Part shown: positions 31,606 through 38,946 of the stretch, piece by piece
Layout of the letters: each line of letters begins with the position of its first letter
Numbering within the stretch: position 1 is the stretch's first letter
Assembly (NCBI RefSeq): GCF_035917235.1
Contig: NZ_CP108423.1
Span: 4,679,501 to 4,743,500, forward strand
Source of the DNA: Streptomyces sp. NBC_01294
GTDB lineage: Bacteria > Actinomycetota > Actinomycetes > Streptomycetales > Streptomycetaceae
DNA length: 64,000 nt
Direction of reading: 5' to 3'
Made by a program: the position numbers and the translations under genes
The notes under the pieces: generated by a model
Database searches by the model: none
What the model saw: the letters and a program-made list of their open reading frames with translations, nothing else
What the model was told of the DNA's origin: nothing

Positions 31606-32564
31606 TCCTGACCGTCACGCCCAACCCCTCCCTCGACCGGACCCACGAGGTCCCCTCGCTGGACCGAGGCCGGGTGCTGCGCGCCACCGGCGACCAGGTC
31701 GACCCCGGGGGCAAGGGCGTCAACGTCTCCCGCGCGGTGGCCGCCGCGGGTGTCCGTACGACCGCGGTCCTCCCGCTCGGCGGCGCCCCCGGCATCCTCC
31801 TCGCCGAACTCCTGGGCCTGCAGGGCGTGGACGTCACGGCCGTCTCGATCGCCGGCCAGACCCGCTCGAACATCTCCCTCGCCGAACCGGACGGCACCCT
31901 CACCAAGATCAACGCACCCGGGCCTGAACTCTTCCCGGAGGAATCCGCCCTCCTCCTGGAGACGGTCCGCACCTCCTGCGCCGAAGCGGCCTGGATCGCC
32001 TGCTGCGGCAGCCTCCCGCGCGGACCCGAACCCCGGTGGTACGCCGACCTGGTCGCCCTCGCGCACGCCGCGGGCGCCCGCATCGCCCTCGACACCTCGG
32101 GCCCGGCGCTGCTGGCGGCGCTGCCGGCCCGCCCGGAAGTGATCAAGCCGAACGTGTCCGAGCTGGCGGAGGCCGTGGGCCGCCCGCTGCCCACCCTGGG
32201 GGACGTGGTCAAGGCCGCCGAAGAGCTGCGCACGCTGGGCGCGGGGGCCGTACTGGCCTCCCTCGGCGCGGACGGCCAGCTCCTGGTCTCCGCGGAGGGC
32301 ACCTTCCACGGCACCGCCCCGGCCCCGGTGGTCCGCAGCAACGTCGGCGCGGGCGACGCCTCCCTGGCCGGTTTCCTGATCGCGGGAGGCACCGGCCCGG
32401 ACGCGCTCTCCGCGGCCCTGGCCCACGGCGCGGCCGCGGTCCAACTGCCCGGCAGCGCCATGCCCACCCCCGCGGACCTGCGCCCGGACCAGGTCACCCT
32501 CACCCAGGACCTGCCCCTGGACCTCCCGCTCCGCGACGCGGCGACGGCGGCCTTCGGGCCGTGA
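31602..32564 (+). CDS. fruK: 1-phosphofructokinase
   Basis: The 320-residue PfkB-family kinase has D-P-G-G-K-G-V-N-V-S-R-A near residue 36 for sugar binding, the E-V-I-K-P-N-V-S-E-L motif, and the catalytic signature S-N-V-G-A-G-D-A-S-L-A-G-F near 250 with the catalytic Asp. It converts fructose 1-phosphate to fructose 1,6-bisphosphate. It is coupled to fruR. In other Streptomyces the fructose PTS permease gene fruA follows directly, but here the next gene is on the other strand and unrelated. Confidence 0.9.
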   Translation: MILTVTPNPSLDRTHEVPSLDRGRVLRATGDQVDPGGKGVNVSRAVAAAGVRTTAVLPLGGAPGILLAELLGLQGVDVTAVSIAGQTRSNISLAEPDGTLTKINAPGPELFPEESALLLETVRTSCAEAAWIACCGSLPRGPEPRWYADLVALAHAAGARIALDTSGPALLAALPARPEVIKPNVSELAEAVGRPLPTLGDVVKAAEELRTLGAGAVLASLGADGQLLVSAEGTFHGTAPAPVVRSNVGAGDASLAGFLIAGGTGPDALSAALAHGAAAVQLPGSAMPTPADLRPDQVTLTQDLPLDLPLRDAATAAFGP

Positions 32565-32649
32565 GGCGGCCGGAGCGCTAAGCCGCCAGGCCGCGGCCTG
32601 ATCCGGATCCGGAACGCCAGGCCCGTCTTCGTTCACCCCGGCGGCAGTG

Positions 32650-33420
32650 TCACCGCACGCGGGCGCGGCTCTCCATGGCTCCGCGCGCGGCCCCCTCGCT
32701 CTCGTACACCTCGCACATGTGCCGTCCGTCGGGCGTGGCCGTGTGCTCGACCTCCCACAGGCTGACCTCGGTCCCGTCCAGCAGCACGAAGGCGTGCTCG
32801 TACAGGCTGAAGCCGGCGTCCCGCCCGTCCGACAGGCACTGCCGCGCACCGAACGCCTGCGTGATCTGGTGCCCGTACGCCGAGCGCAGCAGCGTCGCCA
32901 GCGGCTCGCCCGGCCGGTCCGCGTTCTCCGCACGGCGCAGCACCCGCCGGGCGTGGTCGGCGGACTGCTCCACCGTGTACTCCCGGTGCCGCTGCACCGG
33001 AGCCGACGCCGCGAACAGCGCGCTCAGCACCGCCGCGTCGTTCTCCGGCTCCTCGTCGCCGGGGAGCAGCACCGGATCCAAAGTCGCCCCGGCGGCGGAC
33101 TCGCCGAACAGCCGGGCCACGGCCAGCGAGGTCTCCGCCTTGCTCGCGAAGACCTCGTGCCGGACCGTCCGGTCGTCCTCCAGCCGGTAGGCCAGCTCCC
33201 ACAGCGAGACCGAACCGCCGTCGGTCAGCAGGTAGGTGTGCCGGTGGGTCTCCCGCCAGATCCCCGTCGCCGGGCTGTGGTGGGTGGTGTAGAGCGAAGA
33301 GCTGTGGGCGAGCGCCGTGCCGAGGCGCTCGACCAGCCTGTCGGGCAGGTCGAAGGAGTTCAGGGCGCGGCCGAGGAGTCGGTCGAGGTGCGCCTCGGTT
33401 GTCTCGTACGGATCGCTCAA
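32650..33420 (-). CDS. DUF6227-like conserved Streptomyces protein
   Basis: The 256-residue soluble protein contains two similar segments built on a S-L-W-E-L/V motif (GSVSLWELAYRLEDDRTVRH near 70 and TEVSLWEVEHTATPDGRHMC near 225), suggesting an internal duplication. The start is TTG at 33420, with GGAG 7 bases upstream; no ATG or GTG fits as well. Function is unknown. Genes of this type are conserved in Streptomyces but I recall no characterised member. Confidence 0.72.
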   Translation of the reverse strand: MSDPYETTEAHLDRLLGRALNSFDLPDRLVERLGTALAHSSSLYTTHHSPATGIWRETHRHTYLLTDGGSVSLWELAYRLEDDRTVRHEVFASKAETSLAVARLFGESAAGATLDPVLLPGDEEPENDAAVLSALFAASAPVQRHREYTVEQSADHARRVLRRAENADRPGEPLATLLRSAYGHQITQAFGARQCLSDGRDAGFSLYEHAFVLLDGTEVSLWEVEHTATPDGRHMCEVYESEGAARGAMESRARVR

Positions 33421-33603
33421 GGTGGGTCTCCAGGCCGTCGCAGCTTGTCACTTCGCGGAAGCTCAACGTAACCCCTGGCTCTGACATCACGTCCGGGGTT
33501 CGGTAAAACGTCCGGGAAGCATCGGAGGTTCCCGCCACCCCTTCAGGTCAACTTGCATACGAATGAGCACGGTTGGGTCTGTTCTGGGAGGGAGCGCGGG
33601 ACT

Positions 33604-34254
33604 ATGGGCCACATGGCAACGAATACAGTGGGCGTTCCCCGCCAGCAGAGACGGCTCGACACTCGGCCCGAGGGCGAACGGGAAGCCGTACCCAAGGGGT
33701 TGGCCTGGCTGCTGGCCCTCACCGGCGCGGCCGGGCTGCTGGCCTCCTGGGTGATCACCCTCGACAAGTTCCTCCTGCTGGAGGACCCGGACTTCAAGCC
33801 CGCCTGCAGTCTCAACCCGGTCGTCTCCTGCGGCAGCGTGATGGAGAGCGAGCAGGCGGCGGCCTTCGGGTTCCCCAACCCCATGCTGGGGCTGGTCGCG
33901 TACGCCGTCGTGGTCTGCGTCGGCGCGGGCCTGCTGGCCGGCGCCCGCTACCGCGGCTGGTTCTGGCTCGGACTGAACGCCGGCACGCTGTTCGGCGTCG
34001 GCTTCTGCAGCTGGCTGATGGTCCAGTCGCTCTACGAGATCAACGCGCTCTGCCTGTGGTGCTGCCTGGCCTGGCTGGCGACCCTGCTGATGTTCTGGGC
34101 GGTCACCGCGCACAACGTCCGTACGCGCGTCCTGCCCGCCCCCGGCCCGCTGCGGGGCTTCTTCACCGAGTTCGGCTGGGCTCCGCCCGCCCTGCACACC
34201 GGAGTGATCGGGATGCTGATCCTCACCCGGTGGTGGGACTTCTGGACCGGCTGA
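33604..34254 (+). CDS. Vitamin K epoxide reductase (VKOR) family membrane protein
   Basis: The 216-residue protein has five membrane spans and the four VKOR cysteines: C68 and C76 in the first loop (ACSLNPVVSCGS), and the active-site pair C150-L-W-C153 in TM4. Bacterial VKOR homologues reoxidise periplasmic thiol oxidoreductases using quinones, replacing DsbB in disulfide formation. GGGAGGGAG about 9 bases before ATG 33604 supports that start; ATG 33613 is possible. The gene stands alone. It may matter for the disulfide-bearing chaplins and rodlins encoded next door, but that link is inference. Confidence 0.9.
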   Translation: MGHMATNTVGVPRQQRRLDTRPEGEREAVPKGLAWLLALTGAAGLLASWVITLDKFLLLEDPDFKPACSLNPVVSCGSVMESEQAAAFGFPNPMLGLVAYAVVVCVGAGLLAGARYRGWFWLGLNAGTLFGVGFCSWLMVQSLYEINALCLWCCLAWLATLLMFWAVTAHNVRTRVLPAPGPLRGFFTEFGWAPPALHTGVIGMLILTRWWDFWTG

Positions 34255-34307
34255 GCGCCGACCGTGCGGGGGGTGCCTCCCGGCGGTAGCGGGGCGGGGG
34301 AACGGGC

Positions 34308-34342
34308 GAGGGCCCCGGCGGCTGGACGCTGCCGGGGCCCTC
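34308..34342. terminator. Bidirectional hairpin between VKOR and rodlin genes
   Basis: A 12-bp perfect stem (34308-34319 with 34331-34342) separates two converging genes and can serve both. Confidence 0.75.
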
Positions 34343-34375
34343 GTCACCTCACTCCACGGGCGCAGGGAGTGGAAG

Positions 34376-34786
34376 TCAGCTGCCGACGGAGGCGTTGCCG
34401 GAGAGGATCGGGATGTTGCTGAGGATGTGCGAGAGCGGCTCGTCACCCTTGGCCTGGGTGGAGTTCTCGGTGCACTGCTGGTTCTGCGGGTTGGACAGGA
34501 CGTTGATGTCCTGGACACCGATGTTGAGCGCGCCGATCAGCGACTGGGCGTTGACCTTCGCCGGCAGGCCGATGCAGGGCTTGTTCAGGGTCCCCTGGAC
34601 CAGGCCGAGCTGCGGGCTCAGGTCGCCGTGGGTCTTCTGGTTGCCGTAGATCTGCTGGGCGCCGTTGCCGTTGACGGTGTTGATTCCGTTGTCGTTGCCG
34701 ATGGCCATGGCCGGGGCCGCGGCGGCGGCGCCTGCGCCGACCGCAACGGCGGTGACGGCGGCGGCGGTCATGAACTTCTTGATCAT
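34376..34786 (-). CDS. Rodlin (RdlA/RdlB-like)
   Basis: The 136-residue secreted protein has a signal peptide (MIKKFMTAAAVTAVAVGAGA, cleaved near AMA) and the rodlin core: I-G-N-D-N-G, G-N-G-A-Q-Q-I-Y-G-N, S-P-Q-L-G-L-V-Q-G-T-L-N-K-P-C-I-G-L-P and N-P-Q-N-Q-Q-C-T-E-N-S-T-Q-A-K-G-D-E. The two cysteines should form a disulfide. Rodlins organise chaplin amyloid fibrils into paired rodlets on aerial hyphae and spores. A second rodlin lies at 38167-38577, same strand, with chaplin genes between them. Confidence 0.93.
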   Translation of the reverse strand: MIKKFMTAAAVTAVAVGAGAAAAAPAMAIGNDNGINTVNGNGAQQIYGNQKTHGDLSPQLGLVQGTLNKPCIGLPAKVNAQSLIGALNIGVQDINVLSNPQNQQCTENSTQAKGDEPLSHILSNIPILSGNASVGS

Positions 34787-35055
34787 TTTGATCCCTTTGT
34801 CGCACGAGTGCCCGCTGACGGAGCGTCCTGGTCAACTGCCCCGTCGGCGTTTGGTTCCGGGCCTTCACTCAAACGGCCTGCGGGGGCAGAGGATTTCTCC
34901 GGCCCGGTGAGCGGCCTCCGGACGCCTGCGCGAAGCCCGTACGCGTCCCGCTGTCACTCAAGGTGCGGTTGCGCTCCGTGCGAGCTGTTCGCACGGTGGG
35001 TGAGTAAGCGGATCGTTCGGGTCCGTTTGCGTGTCGCCACCACGAAGGAACCCCC

Positions 35056-35541
35056 ATGCACCGCACGAAGCCGTTCCGCGCCCGCATCCTCGTCCCCTCG
35101 GCCCTCGCCGTCGTCATATTGTCCGGCGCTGCCGCCCCCGCGAGCGCCCTCGACGACGGGTCCCGTGCGGTGCCTTCCCGAGAAGGCGCCGCACGGGCGG
35201 CCGCGGCCGGACCCGTCGACGACCTGATCAACGGCATCCTCGACCAGATCAAGGCCCTCCTGCCGCCCGGCGTCAGCCTGCCGGACATCACGATCCCGGA
35301 GATCACGCTCCCCGACATCCAGTTGCCTGACATCCAACTGCCTGACATCCAACTGCCGGACATCCAGCTGCCGGAGATCCCCGGGGTGGAACTCCCGGCG
35401 ATCCCGGGCGTGGAGCTGCCCGCGATCCCTGGGCTGGTGCCGCCCGCGCTGCCCGAACCTGCCCCGCCGGCGGAACTGGTGCCGGAGGTCCCCGAGGTCC
35501 CCGAGATCCCGGAGATCCCGGAGATTCCCGGCCTTCCGTAG
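35056..35541 (+). CDS. Secreted Pro-rich repeat protein next to chaplins
   Basis: The 161-residue protein has a signal peptide (about 1-32, ending APASA), a short helical part, then repetitive sequence: LPDIQ repeated four times, VELPAIPG units and PEVPEIPEIPEIPG. It has no cysteine or anchor, so it should be released or held by the wall non-covalently. AAGGAA precedes ATG 35056. Such beta-prone, Ile/Pro-alternating repeats could bind to the chaplin surface layer; this is inference from location alone. Confidence 0.75.
   Translation: MHRTKPFRARILVPSALAVVILSGAAAPASALDDGSRAVPSREGAARAAAAGPVDDLINGILDQIKALLPPGVSLPDITIPEITLPDIQLPDIQLPDIQLPDIQLPEIPGVELPAIPGVELPAIPGLVPPALPEPAPPAELVPEVPEVPEIPEIPEIPGLP
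35315..35370 (+). repeat. 15-bp tandem repeats encoding LPDIQ
   Basis: Four near-identical 15-bp units code for L-P-D-I-Q. The unit keeps the frame. Confidence 0.85.
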
Positions 35542-35694
35542 GGCCGGGGTGGCCGGAACCCGTCGGATGGTTACGACAATTGAGCCGAACAGGTCTGTTC
35601 GTGCGCGAGGCCGTGTCGTCATGGAAGGGTGGGCCGTTTCGCTCGGTGTGAGCCCCGGATCGGGGCAGAACGTCGAACAGAAGGTGCACTTCCC

Positions 35695-35934
35695 ATGAAC
35701 TCTGCCAAGAAGGCCGCTCTGGTCCTGGCCACCGCTGGTCTCGCTGCGGCCGGTGCCGCCGGTTCCGCCGTCGCCGACTCGTCGGCCGAGGGCGCGGCCG
35801 TGGGTTCCCCCGGCGTCCTCTCCGGCAACCTGGTCCAGGTCCCGGTTCACGTTCCGGTCAACCTCTGCGGCAACACCGTGAACATCATCGGTGCGCTGAA
35901 CCCCGCGTTCGGCAACCACTGCTTCAACGACTGA
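35695..35934 (+). CDS. Short chaplin
   Basis: The 79-residue protein has a signal peptide (about 1-28) and one chaplin domain: G-S-P-G-V-L-S-G-N-L-V-Q-V-P-V-H-V-P-V-N-L-C-G-N-T-V, then IIGALNPAFGNHCFND with the second cysteine. Short chaplins assemble into amyloid on the cell surface and lower surface tension so that aerial hyphae can grow. Which of ChpD-H it corresponds to cannot be decided by eye. Confidence 0.93.
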   Translation: MNSAKKAALVLATAGLAAAGAAGSAVADSSAEGAAVGSPGVLSGNLVQVPVHVPVNLCGNTVNIIGALNPAFGNHCFND

Positions 35935-35950
35935 CGTCGGCTGCACAACC

Positions 35951-35990
35951 GACTGTGGGCGCCCCGGCCTTGCCGGTGGCGCCCACAGTC
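35951..35990. terminator. Hairpin between converging chaplin and small secreted-protein genes
   Basis: A 13-bp perfect stem (35951-35963 with 35978-35990) lies 16 bases after the chaplin stop. Confidence 0.8.
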
Positions 35991-36018
35991 GTGTCGGCCG
36001 GAGTCCGGCCGGGGTGGT

Positions 36019-36366
36019 TCAGCGCTGGCCGCCGTTCAGCTGCACACCACCGAGCAGCGGGGACGCCTGGGTGGCGCCGTTCGCGAGGCCGAGCGCGGTG
36101 CCGGGCGCGTCGTTGCGGACCTTGTTGACCTTCTGGGCCGCGCCCACGACCTTGTCGACGGTCCCGCCCTGCTCGGCCAGGCCGTTGCCCACGGTCTGCG
36201 GAAGCGACTCGGTGACGGGTCCGACCGCGTTCAGCGTCTCCGTCACCCCGCCGGTCAGGCTCATGGGAGGCATCGCGGCCGTGGGCTCGGCGGCGAAGGC
36301 GGTGGCGGAGGCGCCGAGGGCGGCGACGGAGCCGGCGACGACAGCGGCGACCTTCGTGAGCTTCAT
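36019..36366 (-). CDS. Small secreted protein
   Basis: The 115-residue protein starts at ATG 36366 (AGAGGA just upstream) with a clear signal peptide (MKLTKVAAVVAGSVAALGAS, cleavage near AFA). The mature part is about 85 residues, Gly/Val/Thr-rich, without cysteine: LTGGVTETLNAVGPVTESLP and later SPLLGGVQLNGGQR. I recognise similar ATP-less, cysteine-less small secreted proteins in Streptomyces but no function. Its place among chaplins suggests a surface role. Confidence 0.72.
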   Translation of the reverse strand: MKLTKVAAVVAGSVAALGASATAFAAEPTAAMPPMSLTGGVTETLNAVGPVTESLPQTVGNGLAEQGGTVDKVVGAAQKVNKVRNDAPGTALGLANGATQASPLLGGVQLNGGQR

Positions 36367-36560
36367 TATCGAAATCCTCTTCTTTTCGTGGGCAGAGGCG
36401 TCAGCGGCGACCGTCGCGCCGCTTTCGCCCTGGGTAACGATTCCCCGCCGCTGCGGAAACGCGAACGCGTGCGCGGTGCGGAACGGGGGCATGACAGCGG
36501 CCGGAGAATCCGACGAGGGATTCTCCGGCCGATATTTCTTCCGATTACCGGTAATGCCGG

Positions 36561-37571
36561 TCAGGCGATGCGCGAGCGCCGGTACAGAATGGCGCCGCCC
36601 AGGATCAGGGCCGTGGCGAGGGCCGCCGCGGCCGCGGGCTGACCCGCTCCGGTCTCGGCCAGCACGGGCGCGCTCACGTGCGCCGGAGCCGGGACCTGTG
36701 CCGGGGCGGGTACGGGTGCCGGGGCGGGTGCCGGAACCGGGGCGGGTGCCGGAGCCGGGGGCAGGTGGACGGGGGTGTCACCGGCGGGGCCGGCCGGCGG
36801 CTGGTCCGCGGGAGGTACGACCTCGGGTACCGGGGCCGGGTGTTCCACGGGCTGGCTTCCGTGCGGCGGCCGCGGCGCGGGGGCCTCCTCGGCCGGGGCT
36901 TCCGGTGCCGGGGCGGGGGCCTCCTGGACCGGCTCCGGGTGGGGCAGCGGGGCGGGGTGCTCCTCCGCGGGCTCCGGCATCGGGTGCGGCCGGTCGGGCG
37001 CGGGCGGAGTGTGGTCCTGCGGCGGAGTCGGCGCGGACCCGGGGTGGTCGTCGCACTCCTCCTCCTTGGTCTCCTCCTCGCCGTGGCCGCCGTAACCGCC
37101 CTCGTGGCGCGGCTCCTCGTGGCGCGGCTTCGCGTGCCGCGGCCCCTGGGGCCGGGATGCCTCGGGCCGGGCCTCCTCGTGGCGCCGCGACTCCTGGCGC
37201 TGCTCCGGCACGGCGTGCCGGCCCTGGCGCTCCTCGAGGTAGCGTTCGAAGGCCTCGGCGTTCTCCGGGCTGAGATGGCGCCCGTAGCCGTGGCCGTCGT
37301 CGGTGTGCGAGCCGGTCGTGGTGGCACACGTGTTCCCCATCGCAGGGTTGAGCGCCGCCCCGCCGTCCACGCTGTTGCCGCACACGTTCGGTGCGAAGGT
37401 GACCGGTACCGAGATGCTGTTGCCGGCCAGCACGCCCGGCGAATGCGAGGCCTCGGCCGTCGCCCCGGTGTGTGCGTAGGCCGCGCCGGTCGCGATCGAC
37501 AGCAGACTCGACGCGGCCGCCGCCGTGAGCATCCCCTTGCCCAGTACCTGTCGGCTCAGTACCTGTCGCAT
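36561..37571 (-). CDS. Long, sortase-anchored chaplin with a single chaplin domain
   Basis: The 336-residue protein starts at ATG 37571 (GGAAGGA upstream). A signal peptide (about 1-38) is followed by one chaplin domain (H-S-P-G-V-L-A-G-N-S-I-S-V-P-V, N-V-C-G-N-S-V, ALNPAMGNTC), a charged His/Glu/Arg-rich segment (about 95-175), a long Pro/Ala-rich spacer (PAPAPVPAP-type repeats) and a C-terminal sorting signal: L-A-E-T-G (304-308), hydrophobic helix and R-R-S-R-I-A. Long chaplins ChpA-C of S. coelicolor normally carry two chaplin domains, so one domain on a very long spacer is unusual. LAxTG is the motif used by class E sortases, none of which is in the window. Confidence 0.88.
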   Translation of the reverse strand: MRQVLSRQVLGKGMLTAAAASSLLSIATGAAYAHTGATAEASHSPGVLAGNSISVPVTFAPNVCGNSVDGGAALNPAMGNTCATTTGSHTDDGHGYGRHLSPENAEAFERYLEERQGRHAVPEQRQESRRHEEARPEASRPQGPRHAKPRHEEPRHEGGYGGHGEEETKEEECDDHPGSAPTPPQDHTPPAPDRPHPMPEPAEEHPAPLPHPEPVQEAPAPAPEAPAEEAPAPRPPHGSQPVEHPAPVPEVVPPADQPPAGPAGDTPVHLPPAPAPAPVPAPAPAPVPAPAQVPAPAHVSAPVLAETGAGQPAAAAALATALILGGAILYRRSRIA

Positions 37572-37617
37572 GGGTCCTTCCCTGTCTACCGGCGCTGCGG
37601 CCGGTCTGGAATCGAAG

Positions 37618-37656
37618 GTGGCCCCGGAGTGCACCGCCGTGCACTCCGAGGCCACC
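37618..37656 (-). terminator. Hairpin after the second short chaplin
   Basis: A 17- to 18-bp stem with a mismatch and CGCC loop lies 37 bases beyond the stop of the minus-strand chaplin gene. Confidence 0.7.
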
Positions 37657-37692
37657 CCGAGGAGGTTTGCCCTGGTGGGCGCAAGCGCTTCG

Positions 37693-37926
37693 TCAGTGGT
37701 TGATGCAGACGTTGCCGAACGAGGGGTTCAGCAGCGCGGCGACGTTGACGGTGTTGCCGCACAGGTTGATCGGGATGTTGACCGGCACCTGAACGTTGTT
37801 GCCGGACAGGGCGCCGGGGGAACCCGCGGCCTTGCCCGCGGCACCCGCGTCGGCCATGGCGGGGGAGGCGGCACCGGCTGCCATCAGCGCGCCGGCGGCC
37901 AGCACCACTGCCTTCTTGTACGTCAT
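37693..37926 (-). CDS. Short chaplin
   Basis: The 77-residue protein has a signal peptide (MTYKKAVVLAAGALMAAGAA, cleaved near AMA) and one chaplin domain: S-P-G-A-L-S-G-N-N-V-Q-V-P-V-N-I-P-I-N-L-C-G-N-T-V and LLNPSFGNVCINH. Both cysteines are present. It lies upstream of the long chaplin on the same strand with its own terminator, so it is probably transcribed separately. Confidence 0.93.
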   Translation of the reverse strand: MTYKKAVVLAAGALMAAGAASPAMADAGAAGKAAGSPGALSGNNVQVPVNIPINLCGNTVNVAALLNPSFGNVCINH

Positions 37927-38114
37927 TTTGATTTCGATCCTTCCCGCAGGGGCGTATCCACTGCAGAATTAACAACGACTGGTCCGAGAAAAGGAAACCG
38001 CACATTTTCGGCGGCCTTCCGGCAATTCACCCCAATGCCCGGCTCGAATTCGGGGCGGCCGGCTGATTCGCGCCGTTGATTTCCGTCGGCGCGTGGAAGC
38101 CGGGCTCCACACGC

Positions 38115-38153
38115 GGCGAGGCCGCCGCGACCCGAAGGTGCGACGGCCTCGCC
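38115..38153 (-). terminator. Hairpin after the second rodlin
   Basis: A 10-bp perfect stem (38115-38124 with 38144-38153) lies 14 bases beyond the rodlin stop. Confidence 0.7.
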
Positions 38154-38166
38154 GGCGGGGCCTCGG

Positions 38167-38577
38167 TCAGCTGCCGTTGGAGACGTTGCCGGACAGGACC
38201 GGGATGTTGCTGAGGATGTGCGAGAGGGCCTCGTCGCCCTTCGCCTGCGTGGAGTTCTCGGTGCACTGCTGGTTCTGCGGGCTGGACAGGACCGGGATGT
38301 CCTGGACGCCGACGTTGACCAGGGCGAGCACGGACTGCACGTTGGCCTTCGCGGGGAGGGCGATGCAGGGCTTGTTGAACGAGCCCTGGATCAGCGCCAT
38401 TTGCGGGCTCATGTTGCCGTACGTGGCCTGGTTGCCGTAGATCTGCGCGGAGTTGTTGCCGTTGACGCTGCTGACGCCGTTGTCGTTCCCGATGGCCATC
38501 GCCTGCGGCGCCATGGCGGCACCGATGCCCACGACCGAGGCGGCAACCGCGGCCGAGGCCATCATCTTCTTGATCAT
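38167..38577 (-). CDS. Rodlin (RdlA/RdlB-like)
   Basis: The 136-residue secreted protein is the same length as the rodlin at 34376 and clearly its paralogue: signal peptide MIKKMMASAAVAASVVGIGA, then G-N-M-S-P-Q-M-A-L-I-Q-G-S-F-N-K-P-C-I-A-L-P, VNVGVQDIPVLSSPQNQQC and GDEALSHILSNIPVLSGN. Rodlins act together on chaplin fibrils. In S. coelicolor rdlA and rdlB are adjacent and divergent; here the two copies point the same way and five surface-protein genes separate them. Confidence 0.93.
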   Translation of the reverse strand: MIKKMMASAAVAASVVGIGAAMAPQAMAIGNDNGVSSVNGNNSAQIYGNQATYGNMSPQMALIQGSFNKPCIALPAKANVQSVLALVNVGVQDIPVLSSPQNQQCTENSTQAKGDEALSHILSNIPVLSGNVSNGS

Positions 38578-38946
38578 TGTCGTCCCTTTTTTGCAGGATT
38601 GCCCGGTACTGGAGCACCCGGATCAACGGGCATACCCCGGTTCGGGTTGCGTGACTTCACCCGGATGCAGGCGTTTCACGCGGTGCGGTTGACGCTCGGG
38701 CGTTCATCGGGGTGCCGGCGGGGCCTGGAGCAGATCGCCGCCCGGGATGCCGGGGGACTCGCCGACGGACATCTCCGCATTTCCATTCGGTTCGAACAAT
38801 GGTCCACCCCATAACGACCCGCCCGTTGCGAGGGTGCCTGCCATCGCCCAAAAGGCCGTACGAGCGAGTCCGGCGTGATTTCCAGCCTGATTTCTGACAA
38901 AGTTCACTCCTGTTTTGTCCCCTTGATCGAAAATGGAGACAGGGTC
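38578..38946. promoter_or_regulatory. Divergent leader region between rodlin and polysaccharide cluster
   Basis: No gene is present in these 369 bases. The segment near the plus-strand gene is A+T-rich and holds a dyad, GACAAA (38897-38902) and TTTGTC (38915-38920), about 30 bases before the DUF3344 gene. It may be an operator or hairpin for the cluster that follows. Confidence 0.4.
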
